Origin: Providencia rettgeri
Lineage (GTDB): Bacteria; Pseudomonadota; Gammaproteobacteria; Enterobacterales; Enterobacteriaceae
DNA length: 64,000 nt
Direction: 5' to 3'
Assembly (NCBI RefSeq): GCF_041075285.1
Contig: NZ_CP163512.1
Coordinates: 3,162,001 to 3,226,000, forward strand
Below, piece after piece: positions 48,325 to 60,825 of the stretch. The translations under genes and the position numbers were made by a program. How positions within the stretch are numbered: position 1 is the first letter of the stretch; every line of letters starts with the position of its first letter. The notes below the pieces were generated by a model. It made no database searches. It was not told the DNA's origin and saw only the letters and a program-made list of their open reading frames with translations.

Positions 48325-49662
48325 TTAGCCCGCCGCTTTAACAGCATCCGCAATACGATTTGCCATCGCTGTAACATCGGCTTCATTTTCCCCTTCGACC
48401 ATGACACGAATTAACGGCTCAGTCCCTGATTTTCTCAGTAACACGCGCCCTTTGCCTGCCAATTGTTTTTCAACTTCTTCATTGGCTGCAATGACAGCAT
48501 CACTTTGCAGAGGATCGTGTTGACCTTTAAAGCGCACATTGACTAATACTTGAGGGAGTAATTTCATACCGCTGCATAAATCATGGAGGCTCATATGATT
48601 GCGAACCATTGCACTAAGAACTTGTAAGCCCGCAACAATCCCATCACCAGTGGTGGTTTTATCCAGTAAAATCACGTGGCCTGAGTTTTCGGCCCCCATA
48701 CGCCAGCCTTTTTCCTGTAATTTTTCCAGTACATAGCGGTCACCCACTTTTGCACGTTCAAATGGAATACCGAGCTGTTTCAGCGCAATTTCTAAGCCCA
48801 TATTGCTCATCAGCGTACCCACGACCCCCCCTTTTAATTGGCCTTGGCGTAGCGCTTCACGGGCGATAATATACAGGATTTGGTCACCATCCACTTTTTC
48901 GCCAAGATGATCAACCATAATGATACGGTCACCGTCGCCATCAAATGCTAAGCCAACGTGGGCTTGCTCTTGCAAAACTTTTTGTTGTAACTGGCGAACA
49001 TCTGTTGCACCACATTCTTCGTTGATATTGATACCGTTAGGATCACAACCAATTGTGATAACTTCAGCACCTAATTCACGAAAGACGTTTGGGGCAATAT
49101 GGTAAGTAGCACCATTTGCGCAGTCGATGACAATTTTTAAACTAGAAAGGCTTTGTTCATTCGGAAATGTGCCTTTACAGAATTCAATATAACGACCCGC
49201 CGCATCCACGATACGGTTTGCACGACCTAATTCTGCCGATTCAACACAGGTAATCGGCTTTTCCATTTCCGCTTCGATAGCTTCTTCCACTTCATCTGGA
49301 AGCTTTGTGCCATCGATAGAGAAAAATTTAATACCGTTATCATAATAAGGGTTATGAGATGCCGAAATCACGATCCCCGCTTCAGCACGGAATGTACGAG
49401 TCAAATAAGCAACCGCAGGTGTTGGCATTGGCCCCGTAAAAGAAGCCGATAAACCCGCTGCGGCTAAGCCTGCTTCTAAGGAAGATTCCAACATATAGCC
49501 AGAAATACGCGTATCTTTACCAATGATAATTTTGCGTGAACCATGGCGTGCCAACACTTTCCCCGCTGCCCAGCCTAATTTTAAAACAAAATCAGGGGTA
49601 ATTGGACTGTCACCCACTTTGCCACGAATACCATCAGTACCAAAATATTTACGAGAGCTCAT
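48325..49662 (-). CDS. glmM: Phosphoglucosamine mutase
   Basis: 445 residues. Converts glucosamine-6-P to glucosamine-1-P for UDP-GlcNAc, the precursor of peptidoglycan and LPS. The active-site phosphoserine lies in [13 protein letters not shown] (Ser near 102), metal-binding DGDGDR near 241 and the substrate-phosphate loop [16 protein letters not shown] near 410. It follows folP by 4 bases, implying co-transcription. Confidence 0.97.
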   Translation of the reverse strand: MSSRKYFGTDGIRGKVGDSPITPDFVLKLGWAAGKVLARHGSRKIIIGKDTRISGYMLESSLEAGLAAAGLSASFTGPMPTPAVAYLTRTFRAEAGIVISASHNPYYDNGIKFFSIDGTKLPDEVEEAIEAEMEKPITCVESAELGRANRIVDAAGRYIEFCKGTFPNEQSLSSLKIVIDCANGATYHIAPNVFRELGAEVITIGCDPNGININEECGATDVRQLQQKVLQEQAHVGLAFDGDGDRIIMVDHLGEKVDGDQILYIIAREALRQGQLKGGVVGTLMSNMGLEIALKQLGIPFERAKVGDRYVLEKLQEKGWRMGAENSGHVILLDKTTTGDGIVAGLQVLSAMVRNHMSLHDLCSGMKLLPQVLVNVRFKGQHDPLQSDAVIAANEEVEKQLAGKGRVLLRKSGTEPLIRVMVEGENEADVTAMANRIADAVKAAG

Positions 49663-49666
49663 ACGC

Positions 49667-50503
49667 TTATTTTTCCTTTTCTGACAGAGTCATCTGTACC
49701 ACTTGCATCGCTTGTACCGTTTCTTTCACATCATGAACACGAATGATGTGAGCCCCTTGCATGGCAGCAATCACTGCGCAAGAGAGGCTGCCTGCGAGGC
49801 GTTCTTGTGGTGGAACATTCAATAATTGTCCAATCATAGATTTACGTGACATGCCTGCCAATAGCGGTAGTCCGAAATTATGAAATTGGTCTAAGTTTGC
49901 CAATAACTGATAATTATGCGACAAGTTCTTACCAAATCCAAAGCCCGGATCAAGGATTATTTGTTGTCGCTCAATCCCTGCCGCCACACAGCGGGCAATT
50001 TCACCTTCGAGATAGGTTTGAACTTCACGCACCACATTTTGATAATTCGGCGCTTCTTGCATGGTTCTTGGCTGCCCTTGCATATGCATAATACAAACTG
50101 GCAAGCCAGTTTTCGCTGCCACACTTAATGCGTCCGGTTCATGGAGTGAGCGAATATCATTGATGATATGCATACCGACTTTTGCAGCTTCGGCCATGAC
50201 CTGCGCTTTTGAGGTATCGACAGAAATCCATACATCGAACCGCTTAGCTATCGCTTCCACGACAGGGACAACCCGATCTAACTCTTCATTGACCGAAACC
50301 TCAGAGGCACCCGGCCGCGTTGATTCGCCACCAATATCAATAATTGTTGCGCCTTCTTGCACCATTTTAGCGACATGTTCTAGGGCATCATGATAATGAT
50401 TATGGGTGCCACCATCTGAAAACGAGTCAGGAGTGACATTCAAAATCCCCATCACTTGCGGGGTAGATAAGTCAAGGATGCGACCTCTAGCTGTGATGTG
50501 CAT
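49667..50503 (-). CDS. folP: Dihydropteroate synthase
   Basis: 278 residues. Condenses pterin pyrophosphate with p-aminobenzoate; the target of sulfonamides. Conserved motifs are [15 protein letters not shown] near 18, [11 protein letters not shown] near 56 and DPGFGFGKN near 185. The gene looks chromosomal and ordinary. A terminator separates it from ftsH upstream. Confidence 0.97.
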   Translation of the reverse strand: MHITARGRILDLSTPQVMGILNVTPDSFSDGGTHNHYHDALEHVAKMVQEGATIIDIGGESTRPGASEVSVNEELDRVVPVVEAIAKRFDVWISVDTSKAQVMAEAAKVGMHIINDIRSLHEPDALSVAAKTGLPVCIMHMQGQPRTMQEAPNYQNVVREVQTYLEGEIARCVAAGIERQQIILDPGFGFGKNLSHNYQLLANLDQFHNFGLPLLAGMSRKSMIGQLLNVPPQERLAGSLSCAVIAAMQGAHIIRVHDVKETVQAMQVVQMTLSEKEK

Positions 50504-50529
50504 ATTTATTTTTTCCTTAACGAAAAAAA

Positions 50530-50545
50530 CCCCAGCGAACTGGGG
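50530..50545 (-). terminator. Hairpin between ftsH and folP
   Basis: CCCCAG-CGAA-CTGGGG stem with a T run on the minus strand, after the ftsH stop. Confidence 0.75.
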
Positions 50546-50570
50546 CTTTATGATTTATGTTAACGATAGC

Positions 50571-52556
50571 TTATTGTGCCTTGTTATCGTTATTATCTGA
50601 TGAATTTGATTCATCAGACTGATTGCTTTGTTCTTCAGTACGGTTTTGTGGCTCTTCGGATTGCGGTTTTTCAACTGTTTTCCCCACCGTTGATGGACCT
50701 TTACCGAATGTACCAGTCACATTGCTGACTTTCTTGTCTTCATCCCAACCCGCTGGTTCACGTACTGGACGACGATTCATCAAATCATCAATCATCGGCA
50801 TATCGATAGTTTCATATTTCAGTAATGCATCTTTCGTTGCATGTAGAATATCGATATTGTCTTCCAGTGTTTTGTAAGCCAGTTGGTAACAGTGATCTAA
50901 GATTTTCTTGATTTCTTCATCGACAATACGCGCTGTTTCATCAGAAATACCAGAACCATTACCTGAAGAACGACCTAAGAAGGCAGGACCTTCTTCTTTC
51001 GAGTATTGCATTGGCCCTAAACGGTCTGAGAAGCCCCACTGCGTTACCATGTTACGGGCAGTATTGGTTGCAAACTGAATGTCGGAAGAAGCACCTGTGG
51101 TGACTTTGTCACGCCCATAAATCAGCTCTTCTGCAATACGACCGGCATAAGCTGTCGCAATCATACCTTCGAGTTTTAAGCGGCTACGGCTAACTTCATC
51201 ACCTTCCGGTAAGAAGAATGCCACACCCAATGCTTGACCTCGTGGAACGATAGTCACTTTATGGACAGGGTCATGCTCAGGCATTAAGTGACCGATAATC
51301 ATATGACCACCTTCATGGTAAGCCGTTGATTCTTTTTGCTCTTCGGTCATCATCAGAGAACGACGCTCTGCACCCATCCAAATTTTGTCACGTGCTTTTT
51401 CAAATTCAACCATGGAAACGACACGCATATTTGCGCGAGCCGCAAACAGTGCTGCTTCGTTAACCAAGTTAGCTAATTCCGCACCGGAGAAACCAGGCGT
51501 TGCACGAGCCAGAACGAAGGTGTCTACACTTGGGTCAATAGGCACACGACGCATATGCACTTTCAGGATTTGTTCGCGACCACGTACGTCTGGCAAACCA
51601 ACAACGACTTGACGGTCAAAACGACCAGGACGTAATAATGCAGGGTCAAGAACATCCGCACGGTTAGTTGCCGCGATAACAATGATCCCTTCATTACCTT
51701 CAAAACCGTCCATCTCAACCAACATCTGGTTTAGGGTTTGTTCACGCTCATCATGACCACCACCTAAACCGGCACCACGTTGACGACCCACGGCATCGAT
51801 TTCATCGATAAAGATAATACAAGGCGCTGCTTTTTTCGCTTGCTCAAACATATCACGAACACGTGAAGCACCCACCCCCACAAACATTTCCACGAAATCT
51901 GAACCGGAAATGGTAAAGAATGGTACTTTCGCTTCACCGGCAATCGCTTTAGCCAGTAATGTTTTACCTGTACCCGGTGGCCCTACCATCAGGACACCTT
52001 TAGGAATTTTACCACCGAGCTTTTGGAAGCGTGCAGGTTCACGTAGGAAGTCTACGATCTCACCCACTTCCTCTTTGGCTTCATCACACCCAGCAACGTC
52101 TGCAAATGTTGTTTTGATCTGATCTTCTGTCAGCATGCGGGCTTTACTTTTGCCGAATGACATAGCCCCTTTGCCGCCGCCACCTTGCATTTGGCGCATA
52201 AAGAAAATCCAGACACCAATCAGCAGAAGCATTGGGAACCAGGAAATGAAAATAGATGTCAGTAAGCTAGGTTCTTCTGGTGGTTCACCAACGACAGTCA
52301 CATGCTTATTCAGCATGGTGTCTAACAGCTTTTCATCCTGCATAGGAAGATAAGTTGTATAGCGGCTATTATCAGCCTTTCTGACGTTCAATTCACGACC
52401 TGTGATACGAACTTCACGTACCTGATCCTGGGCTAACTCATTGATAAACGTTGAATAATCAACTCTGCGACTATTCGAATCGCTTGGGCCAAAACTCTGG
52501 AACAAGGACATCAGAACAACTGCGATGACTAACCAGAGAATCAGGTTTTTCGCCAT
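50571..52556 (-). CDS. ftsH: ATP-dependent zinc metalloprotease FtsH
   Basis: 661 residues from the ATG at 52556 ([20 protein letters not shown]). Membrane-bound AAA+ protease that degrades sigma-32, LpxC and misassembled membrane proteins. Two N-terminal membrane helices flank a periplasmic domain. Walker A GPPGTGKT is near 193, Walker [12 protein letters not shown], and the SRH region follows. The zinc site is HEGGH (E. coli has HEAGH), keeping HExxH. The C-terminal tail is acidic and Asn/Ser-rich. Downstream of rlmE. Confidence 0.97.
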   Translation of the reverse strand: MAKNLILWLVIAVVLMSLFQSFGPSDSNSRRVDYSTFINELAQDQVREVRITGRELNVRKADNSRYTTYLPMQDEKLLDTMLNKHVTVVGEPPEEPSLLTSIFISWFPMLLLIGVWIFFMRQMQGGGGKGAMSFGKSKARMLTEDQIKTTFADVAGCDEAKEEVGEIVDFLREPARFQKLGGKIPKGVLMVGPPGTGKTLLAKAIAGEAKVPFFTISGSDFVEMFVGVGASRVRDMFEQAKKAAPCIIFIDEIDAVGRQRGAGLGGGHDEREQTLNQMLVEMDGFEGNEGIIVIAATNRADVLDPALLRPGRFDRQVVVGLPDVRGREQILKVHMRRVPIDPSVDTFVLARATPGFSGAELANLVNEAALFAARANMRVVSMVEFEKARDKIWMGAERRSLMMTEEQKESTAYHEGGHMIIGHLMPEHDPVHKVTIVPRGQALGVAFFLPEGDEVSRSRLKLEGMIATAYAGRIAEELIYGRDKVTTGASSDIQFATNTARNMVTQWGFSDRLGPMQYSKEEGPAFLGRSSGNGSGISDETARIVDEEIKKILDHCYQLAYKTLEDNIDILHATKDALLKYETIDMPMIDDLMNRRPVREPAGWDEDKKVSNVTGTFGKGPSTVGKTVEKPQSEEPQNRTEEQSNQSDESNSSDNNDNKAQ

Positions 52557-52613
52557 GTCACTCAAGGGATTAACCTCATATTACAACTGTGTTAACAAAT
52601 AACGCTCAGGGTA

Positions 52614-53243
52614 CTATAGTTTTAGTCCTGTCGCTACAATGTATACTTCACGCGACCGTGCCCGCGAAGATTCAGGTTTACGAACTTTTACTTTCGTAAA
52701 CAGGGAACGGATATCCCTGAGGTAGTCGTCAAAGCCTTCTCCCTGAAACACTTTAACAATGAAACTTCCTCCAGGTGCCAATACTGCACGGCACATATCC
52801 AATGCTAATTCAACCAAATACATAGAGCGAGGAATATCAACAGCTGGTGTCCCACTCATATTTGGTGCCATGTCAGACATGACTACCTGTACTTTTTTGT
52901 CGCCAACTCGTTCTAGCAAAGCGGCGAGTACTGCTTCGTCACGAAAATCCCCTTGCAGGAAATCCACCCCAACGATTGGGTCCATCGGTAATAAGTCACA
53001 GGCAATCACTCGCCCATTATGACCTATTTGGCTAACAACATATTGTGACCAGCCCCCCGGGGCAGCACCTAAATCGACAACGGTCATACCTGGTTTAAAA
53101 ATTTTATCACCTTGCTGGATTTCCTCCAGTTTAAACCATGCACGTGAGCGCAACCCTTTCTTTTGTGCTTGCTGAACATATTTATCACTAAAATGCTCTT
53201 GCAACCACCGACTTGAGCTTGCCGAACGTTTTTTATTGGCCAT
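52614..53243 (-). CDS. rlmE: 23S rRNA 2'-O-ribose U2552 methyltransferase
   Basis: 209 residues from the ATG at 53243 ([20 protein letters not shown]). Methylates U2552 in the ribosomal A-loop; a heat-shock gene in E. coli. SAM motif [15 protein letters not shown] near 56 and a K-D-K catalytic set around FKLEE, SDMAPN and IVKVFQGEG. Pairs with ftsH as in E. coli. Confidence 0.97.
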   Translation of the reverse strand: MANKKRSASSSRWLQEHFSDKYVQQAQKKGLRSRAWFKLEEIQQGDKIFKPGMTVVDLGAAPGGWSQYVVSQIGHNGRVIACDLLPMDPIVGVDFLQGDFRDEAVLAALLERVGDKKVQVVMSDMAPNMSGTPAVDIPRSMYLVELALDMCRAVLAPGGSFIVKVFQGEGFDDYLRDIRSLFTKVKVRKPESSRARSREVYIVATGLKL

Positions 53244-53378
53244 TGTACTTTCCAACTATACTAAAAGATCTACAACGATATTGCTGCTTCTTTACCATCG
53301 AACAGATATAATTGATGGTGATAGAGATCAGATGGCGGTAGAATAAGCCATTTTCAATACTAACCAAGCAAAAAATCG

Positions 53379-53672
53379 ATGAATCTTAATAAAAAACAAA
53401 TTCAGCACCTTAAAAGTCTCGCTCACCACTTAAACCCTGTTGTTATGATTGGCAACAATGGGTTAACCGAAGGTGTCTTGGCTGAGATTGAACTCTCATT
53501 AGCACATCATGAGCTTATCAAAGTCAAAATCGCAGGCGAAGATCGTGATACTAAAAATTTGATCGCTGATGCGATTGTTCGCGAAACTGGTGCAGTTAAT
53601 GTACAAATTATTGGTAAAATTCTTGTTATCTATCGCCCGTCGGCAGATCGCAAAATCATTTTACCTAAATAA
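53379..53672 (+). CDS. yhbY: Ribosome assembly RNA-binding protein YhbY
   Basis: 97 residues, a single CRM domain: LKSLAHHLNPVVMIGNNGLT with the GxxG-like loop, and ETGAVNVQIIGKILVIYRPS. Associates with pre-50S subunits. Divergent from rlmE and convergent with greA, sharing a terminator with it. Confidence 0.95.
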   Translation: MNLNKKQIQHLKSLAHHLNPVVMIGNNGLTEGVLAEIELSLAHHELIKVKIAGEDRDTKNLIADAIVRETGAVNVQIIGKILVIYRPSADRKIILPK

Positions 53673-53722
53673 TACCCCATCATTTATATAAAAATGCCAT
53701 TGAAAGCATGTTTTATATGAAG

Positions 53723-53746
53723 AAAAAGGCCGCCTGCGGCCTTTTT
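53723..53746. terminator. Bidirectional terminator between yhbY and greA
   Basis: AAAAAGGCCGC-CT-GCGGCCTTTTT, an 11-bp stem with A and T runs on both sides. Confidence 0.9.
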
Positions 53747-53791
53747 CTTTAAATCAGGAGAAATAATATAGCTAATTCAGGGAAATAGGAA

Positions 53792-54268
53792 TCAGATATA
53801 CTCAACTTTAAGAATTTCGAACTCGACCTCTCCACCTGGGGTTTTGATTGAGACCGCATCATCGACCTCTTTGCCAACCAAACCACGCGCTATCGGTGAG
53901 TTAACCGAAATTAAATTTTCTTTGATATCCGCCTCGTCATCACCCACAATACGATACGTCAGCTCTTCATCGGTATCAACATTCAAGACAGTCACTGTTG
54001 CACCGAAAATCACACGGCCATTGTTCACCATTTTGGTCACATCAATCACTTGGGCGTGTGAAAGTTTCCCTTCGATTTCTTGAATACGACCTTCACAAAA
54101 GCCTTGCTGCTCACGAGCTGCATGATATTCAGCGTTTTCTTTTAAATCACCGTGTTCACGCGCTTCAGCAATTGACGCAATGATTTCTGGGCGGCGGACT
54201 GATTTTAGGAACTCAAGTTCCTCTCTTAGTTTATCCGCACCAAATACTGTCATTGGGATCTGTTTCAT
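53792..54268 (-). CDS. greA: Transcription elongation factor GreA
   Basis: 158 residues from the ATG at 54268 ([20 protein letters not shown]), the E. coli length; an in-frame start seven codons upstream lacks homology. Rescues backtracked RNA polymerase by stimulating transcript cleavage. N-terminal coiled coil with the acidic tip ([20 protein letters not shown]) and a C-terminal FKBP-like domain. Confidence 0.97.
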   Translation of the reverse strand: MKQIPMTVFGADKLREELEFLKSVRRPEIIASIAEAREHGDLKENAEYHAAREQQGFCEGRIQEIEGKLSHAQVIDVTKMVNNGRVIFGATVTVLNVDTDEELTYRIVGDDEADIKENLISVNSPIARGLVGKEVDDAVSIKTPGGEVEFEILKVEYI

Positions 54269-54512
54269 TAATAAATACCTCGGTTTCAATCCTATCTAAA
54301 AACAAGTATCTTCCTGATTTTGTAACAACAGTACACTGAACACCGCTGGAAACCAGGGGGCTCTAAGTAAATAACTCAATCAGACTCATGTACTCATTTA
54401 TCTTATCATAATGTACGTTATTTTAACTGAGACTTAATAACGGGTCATCGTTTACTTTATAAGGCATTACACTTTAGTATGTGCAGTATGTCCACTTTAA
54501 TGCGTGAAATCT

Positions 54513-55961
54513 ATGTCATTACTTAACTTAACCAGAAAATGGATGCTCACTTTTGGGATTGCCTTAGCCAGTTGTCAAGCTTTTGCTATCCCCATTGATG
54601 ACTACAAGCAATACCTACCAGATGGCACTAATCTTGCTCTGGTCGCGCAAAAAGTGGGAAGCAATACCCCATTGATTGATTATAATGCACAACAAATGGC
54701 ACTCCCTGCAAGTACACAAAAAGTGGTTACTGCACTCGCCGCCTTGTTGCAATTAGGACCAGACTATCGTTTTGTCACCAATTTCGAAACCAGCGCCAAG
54801 CTAAACAAGAATACCTTATCAGGGGATTTGGTGATCCGCTTTAGTGGCGATCCGACACTGACTCGTCAGCAAATTCGTAATATGGCTAATGCGTTGAAAC
54901 AAATAGGGATCCAGAAAGTTGATGGGGATTTAATTGTCGATATTTCTGCCTTCGCCAGCCACGATAAAGCACCGGGCTGGGTGTGGAATGATATGACCCA
55001 GTGTTTTAGTGCTCCACCCGCTGCGGCAATTATTGACCGAAACTGTTTTTCAGTTTCCCTTTACCCTGCCGAACGTGCTGGCGATACCGCGTTTATTAAA
55101 ACGGCCAATTTTTATCCGGTTAATATGTTCAGTGAAGTCAAAACACTGGCCAAAGGTTCACCTGAAGCACGCTATTGTGAGTTAGATGTCGTGCCCGGAG
55201 AATTAAACCGCTACACCTTAACAGGCTGCTTAACTCAACGTAGTGAACCACTTCCTCTCGCCTTTGCTGTACAAAACGGGGCAAGCTATTCTGGAGCGAT
55301 TGTCAAAAATGAACTAAAAACCGCTGGCATTGAACTCACTGGAAGCGTGAAAAAACGCACACAGCCAACAGCGCAATCACAAGTTTTGGTTAAAACGGAA
55401 TCTAAGCCACTCCATGATTTGCTCAACGTGATGCTGAAAAAATCTGACAATATGATAGCCGATACGGTTTTTCGGACGATTGGCCGTGAATATTATGGTG
55501 TACCAGGAACTTGGCGATCTGGATCCGATGCCGTAAGACAAGTGCTAAAACAAAAAGCAGGGATCGATCTTGGCAATACCGTCATGGTAGATGGATCTGG
55601 GCTATCGCGCCATAATTTGATCACCCCCGCAACCATGATGGAGATCCTTCAGTTTATTGCCAAAAATGATCAACAGCTTGACTTTATTTCCATGCTTCCT
55701 CTTGCTGGCCATGATGGCACATTGCGCTATCGTGGTGGCTTTGATGAAGCTGGCGTAAATGGTAAAGTTTCAGCAAAAACAGGGGCATTACAAGGGGTGT
55801 ACAACCTCGCAGGCTTTATTACTACTGCCAGCGGGCAACGTGTTGCTTTTGTGCAGTTTATTTCAGCTTACGCGGTTCCACAAAGCCAACAACGCAGCCG
55901 CCGAGTACCGTTAGTGCGTTTCGAAAGCCGGTTGTATAAAGATCTGTATAAAAATAATTAG
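54513..55961 (+). CDS. dacB: D-alanyl-D-alanine carboxypeptidase/endopeptidase (PBP4)
   Basis: 482 residues from the ATG at 54513; a GTG at 54504 is possible. Periplasmic low-molecular-mass PBP that trims and opens peptidoglycan cross-links. Signal peptide ends at QAFA (about residue 25). The active-site SxxK is STQK (Ser67-Lys70), SDN is near residue 310 and KTG near 421. The end RVPLVRFESRLYKDLYKNN parallels E. coli. Divergent from greA. Confidence 0.96.
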   Translation: MSLLNLTRKWMLTFGIALASCQAFAIPIDDYKQYLPDGTNLALVAQKVGSNTPLIDYNAQQMALPASTQKVVTALAALLQLGPDYRFVTNFETSAKLNKNTLSGDLVIRFSGDPTLTRQQIRNMANALKQIGIQKVDGDLIVDISAFASHDKAPGWVWNDMTQCFSAPPAAAIIDRNCFSVSLYPAERAGDTAFIKTANFYPVNMFSEVKTLAKGSPEARYCELDVVPGELNRYTLTGCLTQRSEPLPLAFAVQNGASYSGAIVKNELKTAGIELTGSVKKRTQPTAQSQVLVKTESKPLHDLLNVMLKKSDNMIADTVFRTIGREYYGVPGTWRSGSDAVRQVLKQKAGIDLGNTVMVDGSGLSRHNLITPATMMEILQFIAKNDQQLDFISMLPLAGHDGTLRYRGGFDEAGVNGKVSAKTGALQGVYNLAGFITTASGQRVAFVQFISAYAVPQSQQRSRRVPLVRFESRLYKDLYKNN

Positions 55962-55983
55962 TTGTTAAATTACATTCATTAAA

Positions 55984-56003
55984 AAAAGGCGCTTTTGCGC
56001 CTT
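55984..56003 (+). terminator. Terminator after dacB
   Basis: AAAGGCGC-TTTT-GCGCCTTT, an 8-bp stem 23 bases after the dacB stop. The same 20 bases recur at 56146. Confidence 0.8.
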
Positions 56004-56099
56004 TCAGACTGCTGACAAACATAACATGTTTGGCGGCAGGTTGGATAGGTTTTGAAAATAAACAAGGAAAATCAATATATTGATTTTCGCCTGATAACA

Positions 56100-56133
56100 C
56101 AAAGTGGGAAAAACCACGCTTTTATCCCACTTT
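56100..56133. repeat. Inverted repeat between the two dacB-obgE terminators
   Basis: CAAAGTGGGA and TCCCACTTTG arms enclose a 14-base loop. It is part of the palindrome-rich spacer between the convergent dacB and obgE genes. Confidence 0.5.
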
Positions 56134-56145
56134 GTCAACAACCTC

Positions 56146-56165
56146 AAAGGCGCTTTTGCGCCTTT
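56146..56165 (-). terminator. Terminator after obgE
   Basis: AAAGGCGC-TTTT-GCGCCTTT, identical to the hairpin at 55984, 19 bases beyond the obgE stop. Confidence 0.8.
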
Positions 56166-56183
56166 TTGTATTTCTAAGATAAC

Positions 56184-57404
<1,221 letters not shown>

Positions 57405-57465
57405 TCAGAGATGGTGCATCTTTAATACGTGTGTAGTTCATTAAAGATCAAATATCTGAATATAA

Positions 57466-57495
57466 AAAGCCCCGCAAAAAGTTTTGCAGGGCTTT
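57466..57495 (-). terminator. Terminator after rpmA
   Basis: AAAGCCCCGCAAAA pairs imperfectly with TTTTGCAGGGCTTT, 26 bases after the rpmA stop and before obgE. Confidence 0.75.
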
Positions 57496-57520
57496 AAGTC
57501 TGAATTAAAGATCAGAAAAC

Positions 57521-57790
<270 letters not shown>

Positions 57791-57797
57791 CTAAATC

Positions 57798-58106
57798 TTA
57801 AGCGATGACAGTGATCTTAACATCAGTGAACCACTGACGGTGACCCTGTTGTTTACGGCTATGTTTACGACGACGGAATTTGACGATTTTTACTTTTTCG
57901 CCACGACCGTGTGCAACCACTTCCGCTTTCACTTTAACGCCTTCAACGACAGGAGCGCCGATTTGGATCTCATCGCCATTAGCAACCATTAAAACTTGAT
58001 CAAATTCAACAGTTTCACCTGTTGCGATGTCCAGCTTTTCTAGGCGGACAGTTTGACCTTCGCTAACTCGGTGTTGTTTACCACCACTTTGGAAAACCGC
58101 GTACAT
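57798..58106 (-). CDS. rplU: 50S ribosomal protein L21
   Basis: 102 residues from the ATG at 58106 ([20 protein letters not shown]); the longer in-frame extension upstream is not part of the family. Binds 23S rRNA. The basic C-terminal segment [20 protein letters not shown] is the L21 signature. First gene of rplU-rpmA-obgE, divergent from ispB. Confidence 0.98.
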   Translation of the reverse strand: MYAVFQSGGKQHRVSEGQTVRLEKLDIATGETVEFDQVLMVANGDEIQIGAPVVEGVKVKAEVVAHGRGEKVKIVKFRRRKHSRKQQGHRQWFTDVKITVIA

Positions 58107-58441
58107 ATTAACTCCGCTTTCCGCGTACTCGCTAAATATTTCAATTCCAGAGTACGCTATAAAATATTCACAATAGGGCGCGAATTCTACGCAAAAAAGC
58201 ATCAGAACACAAGCCAATAATGCGGTTAGATGACAAAAAATACGACTTTTTTGTCAACAACCTCTTTTTAGTGCTGATTTAGCATCAATAACTCAAATTG
58301 TTACTTATTTAAACATTTTTTGCATCACACCTGATAATCTTATTATTAATAATGTTATGCTAATGGTATAAGTGTTCTATTCGGTCTCCCATTTTGTTCG
58401 TCAGGGAATGAACCAAAAACTAATAATATGAATAAATTACG

Positions 58442-59413
58442 ATGAATTTAGAATCTATTATTGAACTAACAGCTGAGGATATGTCAGCAGTAAACGAAGC
58501 TATCCTCAGCCAATTGAATTCAGATGTTGCGCTAATTAACCAGCTTGGTTATTACATTGTCAGTGGTGGAGGTAAAAGGATCCGCCCAATGATCGCAATA
58601 TTGGCAGGAAGATCCTTGGGGTATTCGGGACATAAACATACTCAAGTCGCCGCTTTGATCGAGTTTATTCATACGGCAACATTGCTGCATGATGATGTGG
58701 TTGATGAATCCGATATGCGTCGTGGAAAGCAAACCGCCAATGCCGTATTTGGCAATGCTGCAAGCGTTTTAGTGGGTGACTTTATCTATACTCGATCCTT
58801 TCAAATGATGACGGATCTTGATTCGATGCGCGTTCTCAAACTGATGTCTGAAGCCACTAACGTGATCGCCGAAGGTGAAGTTTTACAGTTAATGAACTGT
58901 AATGATCCTAATATTACTGAAGAAAACTACATGCAGGTGATCTACAGTAAAACGGCTCGTTTATTTGAAGCTGCGGCTCATGCATCTGCCATTTTAGCAA
59001 GTGCAACACCTGAGCAAGAAAAAGCGTTACAGGATTATGGTCGCTATATCGGTACAGCCTTTCAGTTAATCGATGATTTACTGGACTACGATGCAGATAA
59101 TGCTCAGTTAGGTAAAAATACAGGGGATGATCTGGACGAAGGTAAACCAACGCTTCCACTTCTTCACGCGATGCAAAATGGGAATGAAGAAGAGTCTGCA
59201 TTGATCCGACAAGCCATCGAACAAGGTAACGGTCGCCACTTGTTAGAGACCGTTTTAGCAACGATGAAACGCTGTGGGTCACTTGAGTACACCTATGCAC
59301 GTGCACAAGAAGAAGCCCAAAAAGCGATCGATGCCCTTAGTGCCATTGATGATTCTATTTATAAAGAAGCGTTAATTGGACTTGCTCATATCGCTATCCA
59401 ACGCCATTCTTAG
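58442..59413 (+). CDS. ispB: Octaprenyl diphosphate synthase
   Basis: 323 residues. Makes the C40 side chain of ubiquinone and menaquinone. The first Asp-rich motif is LLHDDVVDESD near 84, the second LIDDLLDYDAD near 211, with GGGKRIRP near 40. Divergent from rplU as in E. coli. The chain length is taken from the family name, not deduced. Confidence 0.96.
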   Translation: MNLESIIELTAEDMSAVNEAILSQLNSDVALINQLGYYIVSGGGKRIRPMIAILAGRSLGYSGHKHTQVAALIEFIHTATLLHDDVVDESDMRRGKQTANAVFGNAASVLVGDFIYTRSFQMMTDLDSMRVLKLMSEATNVIAEGEVLQLMNCNDPNITEENYMQVIYSKTARLFEAAAHASAILASATPEQEKALQDYGRYIGTAFQLIDDLLDYDADNAQLGKNTGDDLDEGKPTLPLLHAMQNGNEEESALIRQAIEQGNGRHLLETVLATMKRCGSLEYTYARAQEEAQKAIDALSAIDDSIYKEALIGLAHIAIQRHS

Positions 59414-59460
59414 GGGCGGTTTATCTTTGCTGCTAATTTTTACAGCTAAAAAAGGTTTAA

Positions 59461-59490
59461 GAAAAGGGGAAATTATTTTTCCCCTTTTTC
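59461..59490 (+). terminator. Terminator after ispB, overlapping the end of the neighbouring convergent gene
   Basis: GAAAAGGGGA and CCCCTTTTTC arms around an AT loop. The right arm overlaps the stop codon region of the convergent gene at 59473. Confidence 0.75.
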
Positions 59491-59835
59491 GTCTTCATCG
59501 ATTTGTGCCAGAAGTGAAGATAGGCCATAACGCAAAATATATTTAACGATTTTATTACGTTCAGCCTCGGTTAGTTGATAATACGCTTCCGACCAAATTT
59601 GTAATGCATCCGTTCTTTGGCTCTGGTAAGGCACGGGCGGTTCGCATAAACTCAATTGACCTTGAATTTCTCCGGGTAAGCTCTCAATATAATACTCAAC
59701 GGCTTTACCTTGGACGCCCCGTTTGCGTCGGTGTTTCCAGCCTTCTCGCCTAGCCATTAGATTAACGCCCTGCGGCGAGGTTGGGAGACCTTCAAGCCCT
59801 GCGAGTTCTTTCGCAGTGAACCACAATTTTTTCAT
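59473..59835 (-). CDS. Mu-type (HTH_Tnp_Mu_1) DNA-binding protein, paralogue 1
   Basis: 120 residues. Residues 3-65 match the winged-helix DNA-binding domain of Mu repressor c and MuA: WFTAKELAGLEGLPTSPQGV, MARREGWKHRRKRGVQGKA, VEYYIESLP. The C-terminal half (ALQIWSEAYYQLTEAERNKI) resembles nothing obvious and may dimerise. It is paralogous to the gene at 59949 over the whole length. Convergent with ispB; no phage structural genes are nearby. Probably a domesticated regulator. Confidence 0.75.
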   Translation of the reverse strand: MKKLWFTAKELAGLEGLPTSPQGVNLMARREGWKHRRKRGVQGKAVEYYIESLPGEIQGQLSLCEPPVPYQSQRTDALQIWSEAYYQLTEAERNKIVKYILRYGLSSLLAQIDEDEKGEK

Positions 59836-59948
59836 ATCTTCACTTTCACGCTTATATTATGAAACCTGCTATTGCAGCTTTATCGAATCGTTATTTGTAA
59901 AAAACAGACTAAATATAATATTATTTTTATATAAAAATTATTTACAAC

Positions 59949-60311
59949 TTAAGTATTTGTAAACGACTTTTTGTTAATTAAATCAATTAGTGCCAACGCA
60001 CCTTCTCGTATAATAAATGCCAAAATAACCTCGCGTTCATCATTGGAAAGTTGGTTGTAAGCTTCCTGCCAGATAAACAAATTATCATTTCGTTTTACCT
60101 GATAGATTGGCGAAACCTCGTTTACAAATTGCCCCTCAAAAATATCGATAGGTAGCGAGCTAATATGGTATTCCAGTGCCTTTCCTTGAATACCTTTTCT
60201 TTTACGACACGTCCAGTTCTCACGCCTTGCCATGGCGTTAATACCTTGGGTTGTCATGGGAAGCCCTTGCAACCCAATCAACTCTTTCGCTGTTAGCCAT
60301 TCCTTGTACAT
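59949..60311 (-). CDS. Mu-type (HTH_Tnp_Mu_1) DNA-binding protein, paralogue 2
   Basis: 120 residues. The same domain order as paralogue 1: WLTAKELIGLQGLPMTTQGI, ARRENWTCRKRKGIQGKALE, YHISSLP, then LFIWQEAYNQLSNDEREVIL. Similarity is high in the DNA-binding half and lower in the tail, consistent with an old duplication. Divergent from the Ner-like sfsB across 514 bases. Preceded by GGAGGGTCAG near the start. Confidence 0.75.
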   Translation of the reverse strand: MYKEWLTAKELIGLQGLPMTTQGINAMARRENWTCRKRKGIQGKALEYHISSLPIDIFEGQFVNEVSPIYQVKRNDNLFIWQEAYNQLSNDEREVILAFIIREGALALIDLINKKSFTNT

Positions 60312-60825
60312 ACTGACCCTCCTAGTCCCGATGACAATGTGTTTACAGTTGTTGAAAACTATCTATAGTTTCTTAAAACCCGTTAACTTGTTCATTTTAT
60401 TAATAACAGGAAATAATAATATACAAACTATATATGTTATTTTCATTCTAATTTCTTTTAATAACAGACAATTAAATAATTTACTCGCTAATAATTTGAG
60501 TAATTTTATTGAGTAATGCAGATATATTACCGATACAAGTAACGAGTAGCAGTAAATACGCCATTCTCAATACTAACTCGAAATAGTTAGTTTTATTTTC
60601 AAAGTTTTATCTTAATTCACAGTTATTAACTCAGGTTTTCTATTTAATTTCACAAAAACCACGGTAGTTTCATAAAATAGAATTTTTAGAAAAAACCAGA
60701 AATTATTTTAGAAAATTTCTGTTATTTTATTTCCAATAACAGGACGATTGTATTGAATGTATCACAATATCCCGTTACTCGTACCACTAACTCTACATGA
60801 TTCTGAATGAAAAAAGGACTAAAAA
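60312..60825. other. AT-rich intergenic region between the Mu-like regulator and sfsB
   Basis: No gene of its own. It holds the divergent promoters and contains several imperfect AT-rich dyads, but I cannot single out an operator. Confidence 0.4.
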
